Assembly (NCBI GenBank): GCA_964633435.1
Contig: CAZWHA010000001.1
Coordinates: 1 to 64,000, forward strand
DNA length: 64,000 nucleotides
Direction: 5' to 3'
Source: GCA-016699895 sp964633435
Lineage (GTDB): Bacteria; Patescibacteriota; Saccharimonadia; Saccharimonadales; Saccharimonadaceae
The notes under the pieces are model-generated. The model was not told where the DNA came from. It made no database searches and was given only the letters and a program-made list of their open reading frames with translations. Below are positions 43,122 to 50,823 of this stretch, in pieces (within the stretch, counting starts at the first letter, position 1; each line of letters starts with the position of its first letter). A program made the translations under genes and the position numbers.

Positions 43122-43727
43122 TTATTCAACTGCTTCTTTGGCGGCGTCGATGATATCCCGGGAATTCGGAATTTGATTCAGAAACAGTTCCTGGACATTG
43201 ATCACCAGTCCGCCAAAATTACCCGTCAGATCAGTACACGAGGTCGTCCAGAGCTTGCCAACCGATTGACCGTCCTGTAGAATTTCGAAAAAGATCAGTT
43301 GCCCCACCGCACAAATACCCTGATTTTCTGTGCCTCCGCCAGGAGTTTCAGTCATCAGACCAGCTCGATTAAAAGCCGCCAGCAGGTCGGAAAAGGCCGC
43401 TTTGGTGTTGCCAAGTGTCTGGCTGGCGATGACTTCGCCGTCGTAGCCGCGAAACGTCGTGATCGTGCGCTCGGTCTGGGACAGATGGATCACAATCGAA
43501 TAGTGGTTTTCCTTGGCCACAATCGGGCCGCGGACACTCATCCGCACAGCGGTAGTATCAGTTGGATCGTTCAAGAGTTTTTGGCCAGCACTCAGTTTAT
43601 CTTCGCTGGTCGTCTGACCATTACTAAACAAGGTCTGTCCGGCCCATATCAGACCGCTGACCAGCACAACTGCCGCAATGATCATCAGCAGCACCGCGCC
43701 TAAACGGGTGGGTTTTCCTCGTCGCAT
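43122..43727 (-). CDS. Single-pass membrane-anchored protein, unknown
   Basis: This 201-residue protein has one N-terminal helix (LGAVLLMIIAAVVLVSGLIW, about 8-28) and an extracytoplasmic domain with two cysteines (QGICAVG, TTSCTDL) that may form a disulfide. No family is recognised. The start at 43727 (MRRGKPTRLG) is chosen over one five codons upstream, because TGTATAAT ends exactly 6 nt before it. Confidence 0.65.
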   Translation of the reverse strand: MRRGKPTRLGAVLLMIIAAVVLVSGLIWAGQTLFSNGQTTSEDKLSAGQKLLNDPTDTTAVRMSVRGPIVAKENHYSIVIHLSQTERTITTFRGYDGEVIASQTLGNTKAAFSDLLAAFNRAGLMTETPGGGTENQGICAVGQLIFFEILQDGQSVGKLWTTSCTDLTGNFGGLVINVQELFLNQIPNSRDIIDAAKEAVE

Positions 43728-43777
43728 GTTTGTATTATACAACTGTTAATAAATAAAGTCAAGAAAAGGTTCGGCGG

Positions 43778-46342
43778 TTACAAATCCGCCCAGGTTTGGC
43801 CGCTCTTGACATCGACCTTTAGTCGAACACCGAGATCTGGATAGATGGTTTCCATCAGATGTTTGAGTGATTTCGCCACCCGATCGAGGTCAGCTGGGTC
43901 ACATTCGACCAGAATGCTATCGTGAATCTGTAGAATCTGCTGGCAAATTGTCCCGAGTTCCCGTTCGACCCGTAACATGGCCATTTTCATCAAATCAGCC
44001 TCGGTACCCTGGATCGGCATATTAGCTGCCGCTCGTTTGGCAGCTTCACGCGCCATGTAGTTGCTCGATTTGATATCGGGCGTCGGTCGGCGTCGGCCAA
44101 ATAGCGTTTCGACATAGCCCTCGGTTTCGGCTTGCTGGATCGTCGCGTCCAGGAAATCACGAATCGGCTGGCGAACGGCAAAATAACGTTCGATAAATTC
44201 CTTGGCACTGGTAAACGTCATGCCGGTTGCCGCTGCCAAACCATGCGGGCTCATTCCATACAGCACGCCAAAATTAATCACCTTGGCATGACGGCGCATC
44301 TCGGGCGTCACATCATCAAACGACACACCGTAGGCTTCGGCCGCAGTTTTAGTGTGAATATCGATGCTCTCGTCCTGAAAATCCTCGATCAGGTTGGTGT
44401 CGCCCGCCATCGCAGCGGCTAGTCGTAGCTCAAACTGCGAATAGTCAGCGCTGACCAAAATTTTGCCTTCGCTGGCAACGAAGGCCCGGCGGATTCGCTG
44501 TCCCAGGTCGGTCCGAATCGGAATGTTCTGCAGATTAGGATTGCTCGAGCTTAGCCGCCCAGTTGCCGCCACATCTTGGCGAAAATCAGTATGCAAATAG
44601 CCATGGTCGTCCATTAGCCCCGGCAGTACATCGACATAGGTATTGCGCAGTTTTAGCAATTCACGGATCTCTGTAATCTTGCTAATAATCGGGTGCTGGC
44701 CATGCAGCTTATCGAGCTCCTTTTTCCCTGTTGAATAATAGCCTCTGGCTGATCGTTTGATGCCGGCCGTGGGCAATTGCAGTTTTGTAAACAACGCCTC
44801 TGATAGCTGCGGCGCGCTGCTGATATTAAATTCATAGCCAACGAGCGACCAGATTTCCTGCTCCATCGCCGCCGTTCGTTCACCCAGCTCTCGGCTCATG
44901 GTAGCCAGATCCGACGCGTCGAGCCTGACACCGCGTCGTTCGATCCGAGCGATCACTAGCTGTAACGGGAAATCAACCTCGCGAGCTAGCCGATTCAGCT
45001 TGGCATACTCGGCCAACTGCACCCGCTGTTTCTGATAAAGCGACCAGATTGCTGTCACCTGCTGACCTGGCGTTAAATCGACCGTCTGGCCCTCGTCATC
45101 AATCTCTAGCCAGCCAATCGCCTCGGCCAAAGTCGGCGCTTTGCGGAGCGAATCCAGTAAAAAGGCCGTTAGTTTAGTGTCAAACTGGACCTCAAAATCC
45201 AGTTCGGGATCGTGGCGCAACAGCACCTCGGTCAGCGATTTCACGTCGTGACCGATAACTTTTTTGCCACCTAACAGCGCCAAGCCGTCCCCAAGTGGCA
45301 TTTTAACGGCACTATCGGCTGCCGTGCTCAGATATAGGTTATCGCCATCCAGGATAGCAACAATTTCGTCCGACATTTGCAGCAGAACCCGCGAAGACTC
45401 GCTGGAATCTTGGATACTGGCTTCGACCAGATCAACTTCCTCGGCTGCCCCACTGCGCATATAATCAGGTAGCCGACGAATCAGCGAGGTGAATTCTAGC
45501 TTTTCCAAATTAGCCCGCAGTTTGACTGGGTCGAGATTACGTACATCGACCGCTGCCAGGTCGAGTTGCAGCGGCGCATCAGTCCAGATTTTAGCTAGCT
45601 CTCGCGACATCAGCGCCAAGTCATGCCCCGTCTCGAGTTTTGTCCGCCAAGCGGGCTTTATTTGATCCAGATGTTGATACAGATTATCTAGACTACCAAA
45701 TTCCTGTAGCAGTGCTACGGCTGTTTTTTCACCGATCCCGAGCACGCCCGGGATATTGTCGCTAGCGTCGCCCTTTAGACTCTTGAGATCCAAAAACTGC
45801 GTGACTTTTAATCCATATTTGGTTTCAAAGGCCGGCACATCGAATTTTTCCAGATTAGCGAGTCCCTTTTTCAGTGCATACAGCTCGGTATCGCTATCCA
45901 CCACCTGTAGCATGTCGAGGTCCGAACTGATCATGACAGTGTGAATACCCTCGGCGTTCGCCTGGGCACTCAGGGTGCCCATAATATCATCAGCCTCGTA
46001 ATCGTCGAGCTCATAGAGCGGCCAGCCAAAGGCCTCGAGCAGCTCGTGTAATAGCGGAATCTGCGCATAGAAATCCGGTGGGGCTGGTTTGCGGTTAGCT
46101 TTGTATTTATCGTAAATCTCTAGGCGGCGGCGAATATTGGTTTTCGGTTTATCCCAGGCCACTGCCACATAATCTGGCTGAATCTGACGTAACAGTTCAA
46201 GCGCCAGCGAAGCAAACCCGTAGACGCCACCCGTTGACACGCCATCGCGAGTCGACAGATTCGGCATCGCATAGTAACCGCGATAAAATACCGATTTACC
46301 ATCAATCAGAGCGAGCGTTTTGGGCGGGGCCGGTTTGGTCAT
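43778..46342 (-). CDS. polA: DNA polymerase I, proofreading site degenerate
   Basis: This protein of about 854 residues has the 5'-3' exonuclease (LALIDGKSVFYRGYYAM, then YEADDIMGTLSAQA and SLKGDASDNIPGV), an exonuclease-like middle domain, and the polymerase with motif A (SADYSQFELRLAAAMAGD), motif B (RRHAKVINFGVLYGMSP) and motif C (QIHDSILVECD). In the middle domain the DxE of motif I reads ILDGDNLYLS and the motif III tyrosine is not found, so 3'-5' proofreading is probably lost. The start at 46342 is 7 nt after TATAAT. Its 5' end lies inside the WhiB-protein gene. Confidence 0.95.
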   Translation of the reverse strand: MTKPAPPKTLALIDGKSVFYRGYYAMPNLSTRDGVSTGGVYGFASLALELLRQIQPDYVAVAWDKPKTNIRRRLEIYDKYKANRKPAPPDFYAQIPLLHELLEAFGWPLYELDDYEADDIMGTLSAQANAEGIHTVMISSDLDMLQVVDSDTELYALKKGLANLEKFDVPAFETKYGLKVTQFLDLKSLKGDASDNIPGVLGIGEKTAVALLQEFGSLDNLYQHLDQIKPAWRTKLETGHDLALMSRELAKIWTDAPLQLDLAAVDVRNLDPVKLRANLEKLEFTSLIRRLPDYMRSGAAEEVDLVEASIQDSSESSRVLLQMSDEIVAILDGDNLYLSTAADSAVKMPLGDGLALLGGKKVIGHDVKSLTEVLLRHDPELDFEVQFDTKLTAFLLDSLRKAPTLAEAIGWLEIDDEGQTVDLTPGQQVTAIWSLYQKQRVQLAEYAKLNRLAREVDFPLQLVIARIERRGVRLDASDLATMSRELGERTAAMEQEIWSLVGYEFNISSAPQLSEALFTKLQLPTAGIKRSARGYYSTGKKELDKLHGQHPIISKITEIRELLKLRNTYVDVLPGLMDDHGYLHTDFRQDVAATGRLSSSNPNLQNIPIRTDLGQRIRRAFVASEGKILVSADYSQFELRLAAAMAGDTNLIEDFQDESIDIHTKTAAEAYGVSFDDVTPEMRRHAKVINFGVLYGMSPHGLAAATGMTFTSAKEFIERYFAVRQPIRDFLDATIQQAETEGYVETLFGRRRPTPDIKSSNYMAREAAKRAAANMPIQGTEADLMKMAMLRVERELGTICQQILQIHDSILVECDPADLDRVAKSLKHLMETIYPDLGVRLKVDVKSGQTWADL

Positions 46343-47150
46343 AGCCACTATTATACTCTAGTGGCTCTTTCTCTGAAAGACTGCGAGCTCGCTCTCTGGC
46401 TCGCTTAATCTTAGCTCGCGCCGACCTCGTTTCTCCACCCCATACACCATGCTCGTCACCCTCAATACCAGCCTCTAAACACATTTCCCGGACGGCGCAT
46501 TTTCCACAAGCTTTCTTGACACCTCTGAGAAATCGCTGGCTCATATCTGCTTTGCCGAGTGTAAACAGTTCGGGATCAATCTCGCGGCACAGTGCACGTT
46601 TACGCCAATCACCCTTGCCGTCCCACTCATAAGCATCCGCATCCAACACAAAAGGAATCAAGGTTGGACTAGTCGTCTCGGAAGTGCCTGGTTCAACGAT
46701 TTGTGGCTCTACACGCCTAATCCCCAATAGTTCGACTACTTGCGCTGTTACTTCGTCATCAATTCCGTCAATATCATTCTGCATGAAAAAGTCTAACACC
46801 CTGGTTCGTCGCCTTAGTTTTTCAAACAATTCGCAAAACTGTGGCGGCAATCGCATCTTGAGACCGTTAAATTCTCGAGCGATAACTGGCGCCGAAACGC
46901 CAAATTGCACCGCTAATTCGCCGAGCGGCACCCCCGTCAAACGAGCTTCGTATAGTTCACCCGGATCGTACGGTGGTCGCGAACGTCGCGTGAGGTCCAT
47001 GGCACAGATTGCCATTGACACTTTGCGCGCATGTCCTTGGTTCAGATATTTAACAGCTTCGTAACTAAAAAGGCAGTTGAGCCATTTTACGTCTCTATCG
47101 TGCAAAGGGGGGGGGCTAGTTGGCCGAGTATCGAGATTATGCAAGGTCAT
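46302..47150 (-). CDS. WhiB-domain transcription factor with N-terminal HTH-like region
   Basis: This protein has 282 residues. Residues 184-248 are a WhiB domain: C188 (RALCREID), C215 and C218 (CGKC), C224 (REMCLEAG), the four ligands of an iron-sulfur cluster, then GVWGGETRSAR (the G[VI]WGG turn) and a basic DNA-binding tail. Residues of about 66-103 look like a helix-turn-helix (GELAVQFGVSAPVIAREFNG). WhiB proteins are otherwise typical of Actinobacteria and their phages, so transfer from a host is likely. TATAGT ends 6 nt before the ATG. A run of nine C lies in codons 12-15. The end overlaps polA by 41 nt and contains its -10. Confidence 0.85.
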   Translation of the reverse strand: MTLHNLDTRPTSPPPLHDRDVKWLNCLFSYEAVKYLNQGHARKVSMAICAMDLTRRSRPPYDPGELYEARLTGVPLGELAVQFGVSAPVIAREFNGLKMRLPPQFCELFEKLRRRTRVLDFFMQNDIDGIDDEVTAQVVELLGIRRVEPQIVEPGTSETTSPTLIPFVLDADAYEWDGKGDWRKRALCREIDPELFTLGKADMSQRFLRGVKKACGKCAVREMCLEAGIEGDEHGVWGGETRSARAKIKRARERARSLSEKEPLEYNSGYDQTGPAQNARSD

Positions 47151-47201
47151 GTTCTAACTATAATCCCTCTCTATCCAGAGGTCAAGCACAAGCAATTTAT
47201 A

Positions 47202-47762
47202 TTATTTCAAGCCAAGCTGTTTGTAGGCCAAATCAATATATTGATCGAGCGGCAGCGTGTTTTCGATGCGTACATCGGCCATCTCGCCAACACCGCGGAT
47301 GTTGAAATCTTCGTCGTTCGGACCAGCGTACATTTCCTTTTCCTCGTTGGCGCGAAATTCATCAAGTGTCAGCTGAGTTTCATTATCACGTGCTCGCGAT
47401 TTGACCCGTTCATAGCGTAGTTCGATCGGCGCATCAACAAATAACAGTATGCCGCCCGCAGCCTTTAAGGTTTTCGCCTCTCCCAGGGAACGAATCCCCG
47501 TGATAACTAGCGGTCGTGACGCTTTCAAAGCTTCCTCAACCAGGACACCAGCACCGCGTTCATAGCGTAGTTCAGCAGCGTTTTTACGCAAGATCGGCCG
47601 TTCGATCGAGCCATATTTCTCCATCGCAATTTTTCTGCCTATATCGCCAGTTGAAACGTGAGTATAACCAAAGTCACGCACCAAAAACTGCGCTACTGTG
47701 TCTTTGCCACTAGCAAAAGTTCCGGCAATACCAATGAGCGGTAGGCTATTGGATATAGTCAT
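47202..47762 (-). CDS. P-loop nucleotide/nucleoside kinase-like protein
   Basis: This 186-residue P-loop protein has Walker A GTFASGKDT at about residue 13, VITGIRSLGEAKTL and LLFVDAPIELRYERVKSR (the LID-like arginine region). It resembles dephospho-CoA kinase and the AAA_33/adenylate-kinase-like group found in CPR and archaea. Substrate is not determined. Its start overlaps the rpoD stop by 17 nt, so the two are translationally linked. Confidence 0.72.
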   Translation of the reverse strand: MTISNSLPLIGIAGTFASGKDTVAQFLVRDFGYTHVSTGDIGRKIAMEKYGSIERPILRKNAAELRYERGAGVLVEEALKASRPLVITGIRSLGEAKTLKAAGGILLFVDAPIELRYERVKSRARDNETQLTLDEFRANEEKEMYAGPNDEDFNIRGVGEMADVRIENTLPLDQYIDLAYKQLGLK

Positions 47763-48840
47763 ACAGTTTCCGCGTGTCTTTGTGCTTGCGCAGCTTGTTC
47801 AGGGCTTTGGCCTCGATTTGGCGAATACGCTCGCGCGTCACCGCAAATTCCGCACCGACTTCCTCGAGCGTGTGTGGTCGGTCACCATCTAGTCCAAACC
47901 GCATTTTAATGATCTTTTTCTCGCGATCATTCAGCCCGTTAACGACATCGAGCACTTGCTCGCGCAGCAGCTGCCCGGCCGCCGCTTCTTCGGGTTTGAT
48001 CATTGAATCGTCTTCGACAAAGTTGCCGAGTTCTGAACTGTCGTCATCATCACCGCCACCGATGTTAGCGTCGAGACTCTGAATGTCTTGCTTGATCTTG
48101 AACACATATTTTATTTTTTCTGGCGTTTCGTCGAGTGCTTCGGCCAGTTCGTCAATTGTCGGTTCGCGGTTTAGCTCTTGCGTCAGTTTGCGCTGCGTCC
48201 TGAGCAGTTTGTTGATCGTCTCAACCATGTGCACTGGAATGCGGATGGTGCGGGCCTGATCGGCAATGGCTCGTGTGATGGCTTGGCGGATCCACCAAGT
48301 AGCGTAGGTTGAAAATTTAAAGCCTTTGTCTGGATCGAATTTCTCGACCGCACGCAGCAAACCAGTGTTGCCTTCCTGGATCAGATCCAGGAAATCTAAT
48401 CCGCGGTTACTGTAGCGTTTCGCAATCGAAACGACCAGACGCATGTTGGCTTCGGCCATTTGGTCCTTGGGTTTTTTCAGTTTTTTCACCTTGGTCTGCA
48501 ATTTATCGCGGCGGGCCTTTAGTTTCGTGCGCTTGTCAGGGCTCAGGTCGGGATTTTTTAACTGATTTTTCAGTTCATCCAGGTCCGCCTCGGCCTCCGC
48601 CAGCGGCTCGACATTGGCAACAATTTTAGCCGCTAGATCGTTCTCTTCGTCCTGTGTCAGCAGTGGAATCCGGCCAATCTCACGCAAATAAACCCGCACG
48701 CTATCGTCCGTCATTTCGTCGAAATCAGTCGGTTCAATCACCGCGTCATCTGCCAAGTCTTCGTCCAGATCACTCAGATTCGGCTCGTCCTCGGTAAACT
48801 CTAGTTCATCATTTAATAAGGCTTCGTCTTCGTCGTTCAT
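47746..48840 (-). CDS. rpoD: Primary sigma factor (sigma-70/RpoD)
   Basis: This 364-residue sigma factor has region 1.2 (DDSVRVYLREIGRIPLLT), a short non-conserved region, regions 2.1-2.4 (MRLVVSIAKRYSNRGLDFLD, FSTYATWWIRQAITRAIADQ), region 3 (HMVETINKLLRTQRKL) and region 4 (TLEEVGAEFAVTRERIRQIE). An acidic N-terminal stretch replaces a typical region 1.1. It should read the TTGACA/TATAAT promoters seen throughout the window. AGGAG is 4 nt before the ATG. A GTGATACAAT element (-10 near 48975) lies upstream. Confidence 0.96.
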   Translation of the reverse strand: MNDEDEALLNDELEFTEDEPNLSDLDEDLADDAVIEPTDFDEMTDDSVRVYLREIGRIPLLTQDEENDLAAKIVANVEPLAEAEADLDELKNQLKNPDLSPDKRTKLKARRDKLQTKVKKLKKPKDQMAEANMRLVVSIAKRYSNRGLDFLDLIQEGNTGLLRAVEKFDPDKGFKFSTYATWWIRQAITRAIADQARTIRIPVHMVETINKLLRTQRKLTQELNREPTIDELAEALDETPEKIKYVFKIKQDIQSLDANIGGGDDDDSSELGNFVEDDSMIKPEEAAAGQLLREQVLDVVNGLNDREKKIIKMRFGLDGDRPHTLEEVGAEFAVTRERIRQIEAKALNKLRKHKDTRKLYDYIQ

Positions 48841-49011
48841 CCAACTCCTATCATGTTAGTCTGCCTAGGTGTTTCCTTGTTTTGAGGTTTATCAGATCGC
48901 CGCGCACATAGTGTGATCAATCCGGCGAGCGCAAGTCAAAAAGCGCTATTCTCGCTTGCGTAAAATTGTATCACATAGTCGCCAGTGATGCAAAAAGGTG
49001 GGCCGTTAGCT

Positions 49012-50787
49012 TTACACCTTGCGCTGATCCCAGACCTTGAACAGGCCAGCGAAATCATCACGCACACCAGTTTTTTCGAGCGTTGTCAGATCGCGCTTGA
49101 CGCCGTTCACCGCCCCGTTTAGAATCGTTACTCGATCGCTATCGCCACTATCCAACGCCGTCGCTAGCTCCCGAGATAACTGTTCGAAACGCGCACGCAA
49201 TTTTGCCAGTTCTAACTCGCGCAGATAGCCGAGCAGCAACAGCCGCTCATCGACATTATCCAGTTCCTGATCTGCTACAATCTCCAGTTCCGCCAATTTA
49301 TCTGCTAATTCTGGGTCGACTTCGACCTTTTCACCTAACAAGTAATATTTGGCTTTGCCCGACCGTTCAGTTAGATAGGTATCTGGTAAGTTGTGCAGGA
49401 CGCTCCGCAGGCGCGGCTGGCTGAGTGCAATCGCCAGGATATTATCGAGCAGATACTTTTCATCGCGGCGTGTATATTCACGGCGTGCTACCTTGGTCGG
49501 TTTCAGAATACGACGTGACGGCGTAGTCGGGCCGGTACCAATCGACATTTTCCGGGTCAAGGCCGCCAGTGATACATCAGTCAGCTCTGCGACTTTTTTC
49601 AGATAGAATTCCTGGTCCACCGGATCATGCAGGTTACGAATCAGCTGCAGGGCTTTGGTAGCCAGCGTCTTTTTGCCGTCAGCCGTCGCGAGGTCCTCGC
49701 GCTCGGCATAGCGATGAATCACCCAATCAACCGCTGGTGTATGACGTTCGATCGCCGTCCGCCACAAATCGGGGTTCTCTTGAATTAGTTCGTCCGGGTC
49801 TTTGGCGCCGTCGAGATTCATAACTGACAATTTGATATCCAGCGTCTCGGCCAAGCCAATCGCCCGCTCGGTCGCTGCAATTCCTGCCCTGTCCCCATCG
49901 AAACACAGGCGAATATTGCGACTCAGCCGACTCAGCGACTTCAGATGATCACGGGTCAAGGCCGTCCCAGCACAAGCCACCACATTGGCCACGCCAGCCT
50001 GATGGCTGCTGATAACATCCAGGTTGCCCTCGACCAACACCGTAAAATCTTGCTGCCTGATTGCCGTTTTTGCAAAATTCAATCCGAACACTTGCCTGCC
50101 TTTGTCATAGAGCAATGTCGCTGGCGTATTAAGGTATTTTGGTTCGCCGTCACCGATAATGCGCCCCGTAAAACCCACTATTTGCCCCTGGCCATCGCGC
50201 AACGGAATCATCATTCGACTACGAAACATTTCGCCGCCGCGACCGCCGATCAGTCCAGCACCACGAATTTCGGCCTCGGTAAACTTCTTGCCCAGTAGCA
50301 GCTGTTTCAACTGCGAAGGTTCCGGTGCAAACCCAATGCCCCAGGTCAACACCGTCTCGCGTGTCAGGTGTCGCTGGCCGGAAATATAGGCTTGGGCTGG
50401 TTTTGATTTCAGCATTTCCCGTTGGAAATAGTGGAGTGCCAATTGGTTCATTTCGAAAATCCGGTTTTTGCGCTGCGATAGGTCCTTGGGCGCGTGCTCG
50501 TTATACTGTGCCAAATCGACGCCAGCTTTGCGTGCCAATAGCTCCAATGCGCCGCGAAAATCGAGCCCCTCGACCTCCATCACAAAGTTAAAGATATCAC
50601 CGCCCTTGTTCGACGAAAAATCATGCCAAATATCGCGCTCTGGCGTCACGAAAAAGCTCGGAGTTTTTTCGTTACTAAACGGGCTCAGACCGCGCCAATA
50701 GCGGCCAGCTCGTTTCAGTTGTACATACTCACCAATCACATCTTCGATCGCTAGACGGGCACGCACCTCTTCCTTGGCGTCGTTCAT
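49012..50787 (-). CDS. dnaG: DNA primase DnaG lacking zinc ligands
   Basis: This 591-residue primase has an N-terminal zinc-finger-fold segment, a TOPRIM core (VLVEGNLDVISSHQAG, LCFDGDRAG) and a C-terminal helicase-binding-like domain. In the N-domain the fold is recognisable (RGLSPFSNEKTPSFFVTPER), but all four metal ligands are changed: CPFH reads SPFS (35-38) and HCFGC reads HDFSS (55-59). A zinc ion therefore cannot bind in the usual way. TGATACAAT ends 6 nt before the ATG. It is in the dnaG-rpoD neighbourhood, without rpsU. Confidence 0.93.
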   Translation of the reverse strand: MNDAKEEVRARLAIEDVIGEYVQLKRAGRYWRGLSPFSNEKTPSFFVTPERDIWHDFSSNKGGDIFNFVMEVEGLDFRGALELLARKAGVDLAQYNEHAPKDLSQRKNRIFEMNQLALHYFQREMLKSKPAQAYISGQRHLTRETVLTWGIGFAPEPSQLKQLLLGKKFTEAEIRGAGLIGGRGGEMFRSRMMIPLRDGQGQIVGFTGRIIGDGEPKYLNTPATLLYDKGRQVFGLNFAKTAIRQQDFTVLVEGNLDVISSHQAGVANVVACAGTALTRDHLKSLSRLSRNIRLCFDGDRAGIAATERAIGLAETLDIKLSVMNLDGAKDPDELIQENPDLWRTAIERHTPAVDWVIHRYAEREDLATADGKKTLATKALQLIRNLHDPVDQEFYLKKVAELTDVSLAALTRKMSIGTGPTTPSRRILKPTKVARREYTRRDEKYLLDNILAIALSQPRLRSVLHNLPDTYLTERSGKAKYYLLGEKVEVDPELADKLAELEIVADQELDNVDERLLLLGYLRELELAKLRARFEQLSRELATALDSGDSDRVTILNGAVNGVKRDLTTLEKTGVRDDFAGLFKVWDQRKV

Positions 50788-50823
50788 AGGATTATTGTAT
50801 CATCAGAGGCGGATTTTGTCACA

